Of a stretch of DNA of 64,000 nucleotides, positions 42,273 through 51,658 are shown one piece after another (position 1 is the first letter of the stretch; every line of letters begins with the position of its first letter). A program made the position numbers and the translations under genes. A model generated the notes under the pieces. The model saw only the letters and a program-made list of their open reading frames with translations. It did no database searches and had not been told where the DNA came from. The stretch lies in assembly GCF_009002475.1 (NCBI RefSeq), contig NZ_AP019860.1, forward strand, positions 3,534,001 to 3,598,000, in the 5' to 3' direction. Origin of the DNA: Candidatus Uabimicrobium amorphum. GTDB taxonomy: Bacteria; Planctomycetota; Uabimicrobiia; Uabimicrobiales; Uabimicrobiaceae.

Positions 42273-44609
42273 TCATTTCTCAAAACTTGCGGTATTAAAA
42301 TTTTGCAACTGTCTAATGTAATCGTAAAAAAGTTTTTCCGCTTGTTTTTCGTTTGTTTTAAAAAGCTGTTGTAAATTTTGTACGTTGATTTTGTTTTTAA
42401 CTTCAGGAAAGTGTTGTTGTTGCTTTGCGATGATGTAAACGATATAGTTTTTCGTAATTTGATGAAGAGCATCCGATGCATCTTCGACTTCACGTAGTTT
42501 TATAGCGTCTTCCAGAAGTGTCAGTGCTTTTACGAGATGCTCCCAGTTCTCCACTCTTTTTTCTTTGGTGAGACGATTCTTATACATTTGTCCCGTCAAA
42601 TCTACATACTGCAATCGAGCGATGGATTGATGTTGAATCGTAACGATTTGATGAAAATTATGTTTGCGTTGTAAATCAATCACTTCTCCTAAAGTATAAA
42701 AGCTCTCCAAATACTGTATCTCTATTTCCTGTTGTTTTTTTTCGCTGGGCAATTGTGCATTTTCATAAGTCAACAACCATGCATAGCGCAAGTGTTCTAA
42801 TCCTTTACGCGATAGAAAACCACTATAAATACGTGGATGTAACGGTTTGACCAAAATGCGAATCTCGTTTGCAATGGCTAAAATTTCTTGCAAATACCAC
42901 TTACGTTTTCTTTGTATCGCACGAACCTTGAGCTTCTTCTCCGAGACATTTGTCTTTTCTTTGGACAAAATTACTGCCTTTTCATGCCAATATACTTCTA
43001 GGGTAGTATATACAATAACGGCCAATGTCCAAAGTCGTGTAAAATCTTTAGGTCTTGAACGATTAGGAGCCCACTTTTGTACAACGAGTTCCAATAATTC
43101 TATTTGTTCATCCTTACTTTTACCAATAGTATCGAGAAGCAATAAGCTACCTTCGGCCAAATTGATTTGGTCGGCAATATATTCGCGCTGGTCGATTTCG
43201 CGATCCACTTTTCCTTGTGGAGCCTTCTGCAACGTCTTTTGCCAAAGCTGTAGCATTTCCAGCTTATCTTGCAAATTTTGCCGGTCATCTCGACCAATGG
43301 TCCCCATTTCCTTAACCGACTTTAAGTGATCCACCTCATAATTCGCAAACTGAGAATTACCGAAATTACTGTCTGCGGTCAACCATTCAAACTTTGCATT
43401 TATTTGCCGTAATTTATTCGCAAAAATTTGATTTGTTTTCCTATGGTGACTCTCTGCTGTTGGCCCCGAAAAAACCTTTACCATTGCAATAGAAAACAAC
43501 GTCAAAACAGCGAAAAAAACACATGCAATTGCTGCCTGGCGCAGCCTTCGTGGGATACGCGGAAGAGAAAACTTTTTGTGCCCGTTCATGTAATTTTTCA
43601 ACGCTTGCTCTAACTCTTCTATATTGCGATAACGCTTTTCTTTATCGTGCTCCAAAGCTTTATGGATAATTTTTTCTAGACTACGTGAAATTTTGGGACG
43701 CAACACCGCAATATTTTGCGGTTTTTTTCCGGTGCGCAAATCGTTAACGATATGAACAAAGTCTCCCTCATAAGGAGCTTTTTTAGCGATAACGTGGTAT
43801 AAAATAGCCCCCAGAGAATATACATCGCTTTGCGCATCCACACGTTTAAAATCGACGGCTTGCTCCGGTGCCATATACGCGGGTGTTCCCGCAACAATCC
43901 CCGAAGCAGAAAGAGAACTATCTTTACTAATATCTTTCGCCAGTCCAAAATCCAAGACAACCGCTTTGCCTTCGTCATTGATCATGATATTGCTTGGTTT
44001 CAAATCGCGATGCACAATTCCTCGTTCATGGGCATGGCGCATTGCCGCAACGATTTGTAAAACGATTTCAAGAGCATCTTCATCGCGATCGTGTTCTTCG
44101 CGGATATAATTCGACAGCGTTTGACCTTCGATAAGCTCCATCACGATATAATGTACGCTTGGTTCGCAACCGTAATCGCACACGGTAACGATACCTGGGT
44201 GATTCAAAGCCTCCACAACTTTCGCTTCACGGTAAAATCGATCTACGCGTCGATTTTCATTGCTATCAACGAATATCAACTTCATCGCGGCATGGCGTTT
44301 ATTTTTTTCATCAAAAACCCTATAAACAACGCCCATACCACCGCGCCCCAACTCTTCTTCCAGAGTGTAATGCGCCAACTTTTGGTTGTTCAACAACCTC
44401 TGTTCCGTCAATAAAATAGAAACCTGTTCGGTGCTGAGAAGTTCTTGTTCCTCGCAAATTTTTCCAAATAAAGTATCAGAACTTTCATCTCCGCGATCGC
44501 GTCGTCGTTGTTGTATTTGAAGAATAGTGGTAATTTCATCCTGATTAATCCAGCGGCGATGAACGGCGAGAGTCCCTATTTTTGATATATCTTGAGGTAC
44601 CGAAGACAT
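42273..44609 (-). CDS. Transmembrane Ser/Thr protein kinase
   Basis: A 778-residue kinase. Residues 10-75 form a GspE-N-like helical region (GTLAVHRRWINQDEITTILQ and FGKICEEQELLSTEQV), also seen in the kinase at 54730. The kinase domain keeps GRGGMG (88-93), Lys110, HRDLKPSN with Asp202, DFG (220-222) and YMAPEQ. A transmembrane helix lies at about 359-380. The C-terminal 395 residues are helical with no clear repeats. An AGGA site precedes the ATG. The divergent ECF-like sigma gene at 44885 is 275 bases away; in planctomycetes kinase genes often neighbour ECF sigma genes and may act on them. Confidence 0.93.
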   Translation of the reverse strand: MSSVPQDISKIGTLAVHRRWINQDEITTILQIQQRRRDRGDESSDTLFGKICEEQELLSTEQVSILLTEQRLLNNQKLAHYTLEEELGRGGMGVVYRVFDEKNKRHAAMKLIFVDSNENRRVDRFYREAKVVEALNHPGIVTVCDYGCEPSVHYIVMELIEGQTLSNYIREEHDRDEDALEIVLQIVAAMRHAHERGIVHRDLKPSNIMINDEGKAVVLDFGLAKDISKDSSLSASGIVAGTPAYMAPEQAVDFKRVDAQSDVYSLGAILYHVIAKKAPYEGDFVHIVNDLRTGKKPQNIAVLRPKISRSLEKIIHKALEHDKEKRYRNIEELEQALKNYMNGHKKFSLPRIPRRLRQAAIACVFFAVLTLFSIAMVKVFSGPTAESHHRKTNQIFANKLRQINAKFEWLTADSNFGNSQFANYEVDHLKSVKEMGTIGRDDRQNLQDKLEMLQLWQKTLQKAPQGKVDREIDQREYIADQINLAEGSLLLLDTIGKSKDEQIELLELVVQKWAPNRSRPKDFTRLWTLAVIVYTTLEVYWHEKAVILSKEKTNVSEKKLKVRAIQRKRKWYLQEILAIANEIRILVKPLHPRIYSGFLSRKGLEHLRYAWLLTYENAQLPSEKKQQEIEIQYLESFYTLGEVIDLQRKHNFHQIVTIQHQSIARLQYVDLTGQMYKNRLTKEKRVENWEHLVKALTLLEDAIKLREVEDASDALHQITKNYIVYIIAKQQQHFPEVKNKINVQNLQQLFKTNEKQAEKLFYDYIRQLQNFNTASFEK

Positions 44610-44884
44610 GAGAAATCCTAATATCTAAAGTTTGTACAAACAATATTGTTACCAAGAATTTTTATTATACAATTTCCCACCATGAGGAAGGTAAAATTTT
44701 TCGCACATATGTCATTTAAATTTTCATTAACGATGGGGACGCGAGGAAAAGAAACCATTAAACGGTTTACTTCTAAGTTGTGGATAAGAGCGATATCGTT
44801 TGTTTTTCTTTACTTTCGACGAGCAATCTGAGTTAATATAGTTATTATATACAAATAAATAGCTATAAAAACGGAGTCGCCAAA

Positions 44885-45481
44885 ATGGATAATAAACATG
44901 CAGAAGCGCTTTCAAAAATTTCTACGCAATGGACAACAATAGAAAGTATTCTCGAACAAGACGGTCCCAAAATGTTAGGAGAATATCTTGCGACAAAATA
45001 CTGCGATGCTCTTGCCAAAAAGTTGGTTCAATATCGTAGCCGACTCAACCTACTGGATGCACACTCCATTGTCTCTGACATTCTCTATGAATTTATAAAA
45101 AACGATTATAAAAACATGCATACACTGAGTCGCGACCGAGGTCACTTACGCGGTCTATTTTTTACCATCATTAAACGCAAACTTTCCAAGTTACACAGCA
45201 AAAAACTTCCCGAGTCGTGGCCGGAGCTAGCAGACCAAGCAAGTGATGACACCAATCGTTTTGTTTCCATTTCCTGTGATTTAGAAGACGCTTTACAAAA
45301 GATGCAAGACAATAGACCTCTTCTTTACCAACCGTTTGTCAGCCACTACCTCGAAGGAAAAAAAATCTCGGAAATAGCCCAACAAATGAATCTCACTGTG
45401 GACGCGGTAAAAAAACGTTTACAATCTTCGCGTAAAGTCCTAGCGGAGTATTTAGATTCTTATCAAGAAAAACCATCGTAA
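44885..45481 (+). CDS. ECF-type sigma factor (kinase-associated type)
   Basis: A 198-residue sigma-70 family protein. Region 2 is recognisable at about 50-105 (LDAHSIVSDILYEFIKND, then GHLRGLFFTIIKRKLSKLH). Region 4 is at about 140-190 (LYQPFVSHYLEGKKISEIAQ, then LTVDAVKKRLQSSRKVL) with a helix-turn-helix. The helix around region 2.3 is divergent from typical ECFs. No anti-sigma gene is adjacent; the divergent kinase at 42273 is the nearest candidate regulator, as in planctomycete ECF groups linked to Ser/Thr kinases. A GGAG site is followed by ATG at 44885. Confidence 0.85.
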   Translation: MDNKHAEALSKISTQWTTIESILEQDGPKMLGEYLATKYCDALAKKLVQYRSRLNLLDAHSIVSDILYEFIKNDYKNMHTLSRDRGHLRGLFFTIIKRKLSKLHSKKLPESWPELADQASDDTNRFVSISCDLEDALQKMQDNRPLLYQPFVSHYLEGKKISEIAQQMNLTVDAVKKRLQSSRKVLAEYLDSYQEKPS

Positions 45482-45503
45482 TAGAATTGTATATTGTTAA
45501 GGG

Positions 45504-45520
45504 CTCTGTAAAATACAGAG
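45504..45520 (+). other. Short hairpin after sigma factor gene
   Basis: A 7-base stem (45504-45510 with 45514-45520) and AAA loop, 23 bases after the stop. No T-run follows. It may act with the larger hairpin at 45566-45595. Confidence 0.4.
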
Positions 45521-45565
45521 TAAAAGGTGTGTGGAATATCAACAGATATTCATAAAGCGAAAGAG

Positions 45566-45595
45566 TGCCCTGGAGCGATTTTTTTGGCCAGGGCA
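45566..45595. terminator. Hairpin between convergent sigma and globin genes
   Basis: An 8-base GC-rich stem (45566-45573 with 45588-45595) whose loop includes a run of seven T. It lies 13 bases after the globin stop on the minus strand and about 85 after the sigma stop, so it probably ends one or both transcripts. Confidence 0.6.
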
Positions 45596-45608
45596 TTTGG
45601 AAAATTCT

Positions 45609-46208
45609 TTAACTCTTTGAAAAGCCACTTAGGTAATCTTTTTGCACTTCACCGATGTGTTTACTTACCATCTCGTCAGATTGTTCGAGTGAAATACCAT
45701 AACCTTCTCGGACAATACTATCATATAACGCAATGGTAATTCCCACAACAGTGTCCATAATACGATTAAATGATGCAGATGCCTCCACACCTTTTTCTGG
45801 ACCAAGCGCTGCTATAACTTTTCTTAGAAATAGCTCTTCAAACCTATTGCCAATCGCCACCATATATTGATTGTACACGCGACGTTGAACATGGTAAAAA
45901 GCTATTCTTACCTGAATGTCCCAAAACAGCTCCTCGTCATCTATTTTAAAGAGGTCAAGATACCAATTTCCCAAAGTTTTTTCTCTTTGAGTTCTTTCAT
46001 TCGCCGTAAAAACAGCTGCTGTTTGTGGCTGTCCAAATAGAATATCGTAAAAACTCGTGACAAATTCATCTTTCCATGCACTGGTTTCTGTTGCAATTCC
46101 TCTGAGTACATCAAAATCATCTTGTGTCACACCGGTTAAGGCACGTATCGTTTTCATTGTAGCCAAAAAACGTTCTCTAAGAGTACTGTATCCTTTATTT
46201 TCGCTCAC
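45609..46208 (-). CDS. Protoglobin/globin-sensor-like heme protein
   Basis: A 199-residue globin. The GTG start at 46208 has an AGGAG site 8 bases upstream. The sequence follows the sensor-globin pattern: an N-terminal helix region, FYDILFGQPQTAAVF (CD-like), and RIAFYHVQRRV, where His106 is the likely proximal heme ligand. There is no output domain, so it is a stand-alone globin like protoglobin. Heme binding and O2, NO or CO sensing are typical of the family, but the role here is not shown. It is monocistronic and convergent with the sigma factor gene. Confidence 0.85.
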   Translation of the reverse strand: MSENKGYSTLRERFLATMKTIRALTGVTQDDFDVLRGIATETSAWKDEFVTSFYDILFGQPQTAAVFTANERTQREKTLGNWYLDLFKIDDEELFWDIQVRIAFYHVQRRVYNQYMVAIGNRFEELFLRKVIAALGPEKGVEASASFNRIMDTVVGITIALYDSIVREGYGISLEQSDEMVSKHIGEVQKDYLSGFSKS

Positions 46209-46601
46209 AGATAAATCTCCTATTATTGTATTTATTTGAACCTAAATAGATATTGTGTGGTTAATCATCCATATTGGTTTTTTACGTAAATGCAAAAGCT
46301 GTTCCAATATGAAAATTTACATGCGTTAAGTAGCGCATTTACAAACAGACATCCCCGCAAATATAAGAAAACCACAGAAAACGATATTTTGAGAAAAATA
46401 TTCTACATACACAAATAACCACAAACGATCCCTAGCACTGTTAAGCACAACATAACTTCATTAACAATCAAAAAAATAGAGATCGAATAAAAAACTTTAC
46501 ATAAAAAATTTTTTTTTACGTCACCTTCTCAAAAATCATCGCCAATACATTGGTGAAAGCAAAAATAACAACTAAAAAACAAATAACAGAAAGGCACCAA
46601 C
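46209..46601. other. Intergenic region between divergent globin and WD40 genes
   Basis: No gene is visible in this stretch. It holds an inverted repeat CATATTGG/CCAATATG (46270-46277 and 46304-46311), and a small hairpin ATGCG/CGCAT (46321-46338). The inverted repeat is about 62 bases upstream of the globin start and could be an operator. The right half is A-rich and should include the WD40 gene promoter. Confidence 0.4.
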
Positions 46602-47555
46602 ATGAAAACTTTCATCACTCTAATACTAATTGTTAACACAACTCTTTTTGCACAAACCTTCGCCACAAATGCAAGTTGCAAAGAAAAACTTCCCGGAAGA
46701 ACAAACGTCACCGCTTTTTCACCTAGCGGAAATCTTTTTGCCACTGCTTCCAAAATGGGGACGGGATATTCACGAATCACTATTTGGCAAAACAAAAAGG
46801 CCATTCAAAATATGGAAACCTTCGGCAAAGTTACCGCGGTGGTTTTTTCTGACGAAAACACACTTGTTACCGCAGACAATAGTCCACATGTATGCGTTTG
46901 GAATCTAAAAGATGGTAAGAGAATACACAAAATGAAAGCAAAAAAATACACAGGAGAACTACATTGCTTGAGTGTTCATGGAAATAGAGCTGTCACCGGC
47001 AACGCATACTACAGCATTAATATTTGGGATTTGAAAAACGGCAAGGAATTGCAAAGTATCGACCTGGAAGATGCGGTCAGAGGAGTGGCGTACTCTAAAG
47101 ATGGTGCAAAAATCGCAATCGCCGGAGGCAAAGACAAAGTAGCCACACTGGATGTCGCTTCAGGAAAAATAACCCGTCTTGCCGCAGCAGACGTAAAAGT
47201 AGGACGCGCTGTTGCCTTTTCACCGGATGGCAAACTAATGGCGGCAGGCTATCTCACAAAATCAGGTAATCATACCGTAACCATTTGGGATACCACCACA
47301 TGGAAACCCGTTTGTAGCACACTAAACCACAAAGCGTACATCAACAGTGTTGCCTTTGGCCCGCAAAGTAAACGACTCGCTTCAGGAGCTAACGAAGATG
47401 GACTTATCATTACCGATACCAAAACAGGAAAAGCTTTACAAACACTACATGTCGGAGAAAGATATTATGTGCAATCTCTAGATTTTTCGACACAAGGTAA
47501 TGTGGTTGCAGCAAGCTCTGACTTTCATGCCTATGTTTGGGAACCAGCAAAATAA
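46602..47555 (+). CDS. Secreted WD40-repeat protein
   Basis: A 317-residue protein with a signal peptide (MKTFITLILIVNTTLFAQ). The rest is about seven WD40-type blades, for example FSPSGNLFATASK, FSDENTLVTADN, ISINIWDLKNGKE-like, VAFSPDGKLMAAGY and VTIWDTTTWKPV, enough for a complete beta-propeller. It has no enzymatic residues and is probably a periplasmic or surface scaffold. The gene stands alone: divergent from the globin gene, ending at a strong bidirectional terminator shared with the monooxygenase. Confidence 0.9.
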   Translation: MKTFITLILIVNTTLFAQTFATNASCKEKLPGRTNVTAFSPSGNLFATASKMGTGYSRITIWQNKKAIQNMETFGKVTAVVFSDENTLVTADNSPHVCVWNLKDGKRIHKMKAKKYTGELHCLSVHGNRAVTGNAYYSINIWDLKNGKELQSIDLEDAVRGVAYSKDGAKIAIAGGKDKVATLDVASGKITRLAAADVKVGRAVAFSPDGKLMAAGYLTKSGNHTVTIWDTTTWKPVCSTLNHKAYINSVAFGPQSKRLASGANEDGLIITDTKTGKALQTLHVGERYYVQSLDFSTQGNVVAASSDFHAYVWEPAK

Positions 47556-47562
47556 ATTACGC

Positions 47563-47600
47563 AAAAAAAAGAGCAAGTAAAAACACTTGCTCTTTTTTTA
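47563..47600. terminator. Bidirectional Rho-independent terminator
   Basis: A stem GAGCAAGT/ACTTGCTC (47571-47578 with 47585-47592) flanked by an A-run (47563-47570) and a T-run (47593-47599), so it has a U tract in both directions. It lies between the convergent WD40 and monooxygenase genes and overlaps the last bases of the latter's end. Confidence 0.92.
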
Positions 47601-49040
47601 TTTAAAGACAAAGTTGCGAAACTTTGGTTTACGCGTGGCCTTCCAATAATCGACAGTCCCTTGTGGCCACAGAGCGATAATCTTGCCATCAGAATTCTGA
47701 TACCAACTTTTACAGTCAGACCATACCGTTCCCGCAAAATGCGCATGCAACTCTTCGTCGTGCTTTTTCATTGCCTGCTCTTTGACGTCAATATATTTTC
47801 TTTTCCCCAGCTTTTTCATGCACTGTAAGATATAATTCACCTGACTTTCAATCATAAAAATAATAGAATTGTGTCCAAGGCCGGTATTTGGTCCCAATAA
47901 CATAAAAAAATTGGGAAAACCGCTGACAGTAATACCAAAGTAAGAAATGGGACGGCTTTGCCAGACATCTTGTAGTTTTTTGCCATCAAGCCCCACGATA
48001 TCAAAATTCATAAATTTATCGACCTGAAATCCCGTAGCAAAAACAATCACATCGACAGGTAGTTTTTTCTCATCTTCAGTGACAATCTCGTTTGCGGTCA
48101 CATGTTGTATTCCAGGGGTTATCACCGCGACATTTTCTCTAGTAAGCGCCGGATAAAAATCATCCGACAAAAGAACGCGTTTACACCCCATTGCATATTG
48201 CGGTGTTAATTTCTTTTGCAATTCTTCGTCCGTAATATATTTCTTCATGTTTTTCAATGCTAAGTACGTTTCTTTAGAGTTTTCCGCGCTACCGCGTTGG
48301 AAAAATTTAAATCGTCCTTCCATAAACCAGTAAATTCTCCAACGCAGTAAACGCATCCGCCATGCACTTTTGCGAAACTTTTGCTTTTCTTCTTCGCTAT
48401 ATGCACGATCAAAACGCGGTAAAATATAATTCGCGGTGCGTTGGAACATGTACAATTTTTTTACTTTTTCGGCGATCGCGGGTACAATTTGTACAGCGCT
48501 TGCCGCACTTCCCACAACGGCAACATTTTTATTCTCTAGTTCGCAACTGTGATCCCAACGTGCAGAGTGAAATGAACTTCCGGTAAAATCATCGATACCT
48601 TTAATGTCAGGGAGAAAAGGTATCGTCAATGCGCCTGCGGCACTCACAAAAAATCGTGCCAAAATTTCTTCACCACTTGCCGTGTGGATTTGCCACAAAG
48701 CGCGCTCGCCATCAAACACCGCAGAGACAATTTCCGTTTGCAGTTGGAGATGCGACGCAATTCCGTATTTTTCAATACATTTTTCAAAATATGCTTTGAT
48801 TTCCGGTTGTGGAGAAAAGACGCGCGACCACTCAGGATTTAGTTCAAAAGAGTAACAATACAAATGCGAAGGAACATCACACGCCGCCCCAGGATAGGTA
48901 TTGTCGTGCCATGTACCGCTAATACCACCACTTTTTTCAAATATCTTAAAATTGTTTACTTTCGCTTGTTTGAGCTTAATCCCCATACAAATACCAGAAC
49001 ACCCCGCACCAACAATAGCAACATCAAGAACGCAAGACAT
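47598..49040 (-). CDS. Baeyer-Villiger-type flavin monooxygenase
   Basis: A 480-residue FAD/NADPH-dependent monooxygenase. An N-terminal Rossmann fold binds FAD (VAIVGAGCSGICMG). The Baeyer-Villiger fingerprint FXGXXXHXXXWD is present as FTGSSFHSARWDHS. A second nucleotide-binding motif (VAVVGSAASAVQ) for NADPH follows. The family oxidises ketones to esters or lactones, or N- or S-oxidises substrates; the actual substrate is unknown. The gene is monocistronic with a start at 49040 and shares its terminator with the WD40 gene. Confidence 0.92.
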   Translation of the reverse strand: MSCVLDVAIVGAGCSGICMGIKLKQAKVNNFKIFEKSGGISGTWHDNTYPGAACDVPSHLYCYSFELNPEWSRVFSPQPEIKAYFEKCIEKYGIASHLQLQTEIVSAVFDGERALWQIHTASGEEILARFFVSAAGALTIPFLPDIKGIDDFTGSSFHSARWDHSCELENKNVAVVGSAASAVQIVPAIAEKVKKLYMFQRTANYILPRFDRAYSEEEKQKFRKSAWRMRLLRWRIYWFMEGRFKFFQRGSAENSKETYLALKNMKKYITDEELQKKLTPQYAMGCKRVLLSDDFYPALTRENVAVITPGIQHVTANEIVTEDEKKLPVDVIVFATGFQVDKFMNFDIVGLDGKKLQDVWQSRPISYFGITVSGFPNFFMLLGPNTGLGHNSIIFMIESQVNYILQCMKKLGKRKYIDVKEQAMKKHDEELHAHFAGTVWSDCKSWYQNSDGKIIALWPQGTVDYWKATRKPKFRNFVFK

Positions 49041-49271
49041 GTTAACACCTCATGTAAGAAAGAAAAATGAATGCGTAAAATGATATCATAATTCTCAATA
49101 AACGAAAATTTTTTTTACACACAACAACAGTGCATTCGTTAACACCAACTTAACACTACACAAAAAAACTTAAACCACTAACAGAAAGTAACTTAAGAAC
49201 TTTACATTCTAAAAAATCTTTATCCGGTAAGAAATTTGCAGAAAAACACATATCATTTTAGGAGAAATCAT

Positions 49272-49847
49272 ATGTTTATCAAAAAAATACATTTTGTTGC
49301 GCTTGTTATGGGTTTAAGTTTTTTATTGGTGGCGTGTAACCCCAAAACCAATACAAACAATGAAACGCAAAATGAACAAAACCAGCAAGCACAACAAACC
49401 CAAGAAAAAGAAAATAAAGAAGATAAAACAAATAAAGAAGACAAAACAAAGTATATGGATTTATTTGTCGACTATACCACATGGAAATCGAGTATTAAAA
49501 TCAACAAAGGCAAACTATATTACACATCTACGGAGTACGAGTATAGCAACCCTGTATCGGGTACACCTTCGGACTCTAGAGTTCATACTCACATAGATGG
49601 CAAAGAACTTTCAGCAAAAGATTTACAAATGATCACCGAGAAAATTATGGCGAGTAAATTCATGTCTCTAGAAAAAAATACTTACGGGGCAGACGAAAAT
49701 CAACGTTACTACCCATATATGATCAAGGTAAAGTGGAATGGTCAAGAAAAAGAGGTGCATTTTCGCAGCAATCCCCAAGCAGAAAAAGCCCCGCAAGCTT
49801 TTAAAACTTTGGGCGATGAGTTGAGAAAATTTGTGGAAGGAAAATAA
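49272..49847 (+). CDS. Lipoprotein, unknown
   Basis: A 191-residue protein. The ATG at 49272 was preferred over an upstream in-frame start at 49236 because AGGAG lies just before it and a signal sequence starts right there (ending SFLLVAC, a lipobox). About 40 residues of low-complexity Asn/Gln/Glu/Lys linker follow, then a compact domain of about 130 residues (YTSTEYEYSNPVSG, YPYMIKVKWNGQEKEVHF). The domain is not one I can name. The flavin reductase gene begins 2 bases later, so both are co-transcribed with the M20 peptidase. Confidence 0.8.
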   Translation: MFIKKIHFVALVMGLSFLLVACNPKTNTNNETQNEQNQQAQQTQEKENKEDKTNKEDKTKYMDLFVDYTTWKSSIKINKGKLYYTSTEYEYSNPVSGTPSDSRVHTHIDGKELSAKDLQMITEKIMASKFMSLEKNTYGADENQRYYPYMIKVKWNGQEKEVHFRSNPQAEKAPQAFKTLGDELRKFVEGK

Positions 49848-49849
49848 TC

Positions 49850-50443
49850 GTGGAAGAACTGGTTGAGCTAGACTGCGATTCTCCTATATGGGATCGCTTT
49901 TATACTGTAAACCCTCTCGTATTGATTGGAAGCAAAGAAGAGGAAAGTTACAACTTAGCACCAAAGCATATGGCCACAGCGCTTGGTTGGGAAAACTACT
50001 TTGGTTTCGTGTGTACTCCTGATCATCAAACTTACCAAAACATAAAGGAGCATCGAGTATTTACCGTAAGCTACCCTCGCGCTCAACAAACCGTTTTGGC
50101 AAGTCTGGCAGCAACCTGCCGCTGTGAAAAAACAGGAGAAAAACCCATTGTATGTAGTTTACCAACTTTTCCTGCCAAAAAAATAGATGGTGTTTTTATC
50201 AAAGACGGTTCTCTGTTTTTTGAATGCACACTGGATCGTTTCATCGACGGGTTTGCAAAAAATAGCTTAATCGTTGGCAAAATAACTGCGGCATATGTTG
50301 ATCGCGACTATCTACGTTGTTCGGATGATGATGAACAACAAATGGTGTACAAAGCCCCTCTATTGGCATATTTAGATCCAGGACGCTTTGCTGAAATTAA
50401 ACAAAGTTGTGCATTTCCGTTTCCTGCGGATTTCAGAAAATAG
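49850..50443 (+). CDS. Flavin reductase-like FMN-binding protein
   Basis: A 197-residue protein read from a GTG at 49850, 2 bases after the lipoprotein gene. The layout is that of the flavin reductase-like domain: VLIGSKEEESYNLAPKHM (FMN phosphate region), VFTVSYPRAQ, and CTLDRFIDGFAKNSLIVGKI. Family members bind FMN and reduce it with NAD(P)H or act as flavin-dependent enzymes. The substrate is unknown. The nearby monooxygenase at 47598 is FAD-dependent but on the other strand, so a functional link is only possible. The M20 peptidase gene starts 8 bases downstream. Confidence 0.85.
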   Translation: MEELVELDCDSPIWDRFYTVNPLVLIGSKEEESYNLAPKHMATALGWENYFGFVCTPDHQTYQNIKEHRVFTVSYPRAQQTVLASLAATCRCEKTGEKPIVCSLPTFPAKKIDGVFIKDGSLFFECTLDRFIDGFAKNSLIVGKITAAYVDRDYLRCSDDDEQQMVYKAPLLAYLDPGRFAEIKQSCAFPFPADFRK

Positions 50444-50451
50444 GGGAAAAG

Positions 50452-51612
50452 ATGAATCATGTGGAAAAAATAGCGGCTCACTTGCAGCAATCGCAAAATA
50501 AAATGGTGGATTTTTTACAAAAGTTGGCGTGTAGCGAATCTCCCTCGACAGAGCCGCAATCGCAACAAGAAGTTTTTCAAATATTGACAGAAAAACTAGA
50601 AGGTATTGGTTTTCGCGTCGAAATTTTGCCCAGTAAAACCACCGGAGGCAATCTTCTCGCTGTGCCAAAAGATTTTGCAGAAGGACAACCATACCAAATG
50701 CTCATTGGACACTGCGACACCGTATGGCCCATCGATACCATCAAAGAAATGCCCGTAGAGGTAAAAGACAATATATTGTATGGACCGGGTACATACGATA
50801 TGAAAGGTGGACTCACGCAAATGCTTTTTGCCTTGGAAACTTTGCGCGATTTACAACTAGATTTAGACGTTGCACCAATGGTTTTCATCAACTCCGATGA
50901 AGAAATCGGTAGTGAGGAGTCCACAGAACTCATTGCCAACTACGCAAAAAATGCCGACCGTGTATTTGTCTTAGAGCCATCGCTTGGTGCTGAGGGAAAA
51001 TTGAAGACTTCGCGAAAGGGCGTCGGGCACTTTCGTGTCAAAGTAAAAGGAAAAGCCGCACATGCTGGTTTAGACCCACAGGCAGGAGTTAGCGCCATTG
51101 TCGAGTTGTCGATGATTGTTCAAAAATTGTTTGCCATGAATGACTACGAACGCGGTATCAGTGTTAACGTCGGTATGATTGAAGGTGGTGTACGACCGAA
51201 TGTTATTGCCCCAGAAAGCTCTGCGGTGATCGATGTGCGTGTCCCCACACCAGAAGATGCGAAAATGGTAGAAGAAGAAATACTCAATTTACAACCATCG
51301 CGCGAAGATGTCATTGTGGAAGTAGAAGGACGCATCGGGCGTGCCCCTATGGAACAAACCAAGCGCAACCAAGTACTATGGATGCGGGCGCAACAAGCAG
51401 CGCAAGTTTTAGGTATAGAAATAGAACAAGGCTGCGCTGGGGGCGGTTCAGATGGCAACACCACGAGTTTGTATACCGCAACACTAGACGGCCTGGGATG
51501 TGTTGGCGATGGCGCACATGCCACTCATGAGCATATACGCATTGACAAATTATGGGAACGCACCGCGTTACTGAGCTTATTACTTTTGGATGCGCCCACG
51601 AACAAAAATTAA
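50452..51612 (+). CDS. M20 family metallopeptidase (carboxypeptidase G2-like)
   Basis: A 386-residue zinc peptidase. The ATG at 50452 has a GGGGAAAAG site and was preferred to an in-frame start inside the upstream gene. Active-site landmarks: GHCDTVW with His87 and Asp89, YDMKGG with bridging Asp116, and NSDEEIGS with the Glu150/Glu151 pair, plus VGDGAHATHEH near the C-terminus with a metal-ligand His. This matches the CPG2/ArgE-type M20 group that removes C-terminal amino acids or N-acyl groups. No signal peptide is seen, so it is cytoplasmic. It is the last gene of the lipoprotein-flavin reductase-peptidase run. Confidence 0.94.
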   Translation: MNHVEKIAAHLQQSQNKMVDFLQKLACSESPSTEPQSQQEVFQILTEKLEGIGFRVEILPSKTTGGNLLAVPKDFAEGQPYQMLIGHCDTVWPIDTIKEMPVEVKDNILYGPGTYDMKGGLTQMLFALETLRDLQLDLDVAPMVFINSDEEIGSEESTELIANYAKNADRVFVLEPSLGAEGKLKTSRKGVGHFRVKVKGKAAHAGLDPQAGVSAIVELSMIVQKLFAMNDYERGISVNVGMIEGGVRPNVIAPESSAVIDVRVPTPEDAKMVEEEILNLQPSREDVIVEVEGRIGRAPMEQTKRNQVLWMRAQQAAQVLGIEIEQGCAGGGSDGNTTSLYTATLDGLGCVGDGAHATHEHIRIDKLWERTALLSLLLLDAPTNKN

Positions 51613-51658
51613 TTTTGATCGCAACGTGCTCACAACGCGACCAAGATTTTATACAAAA

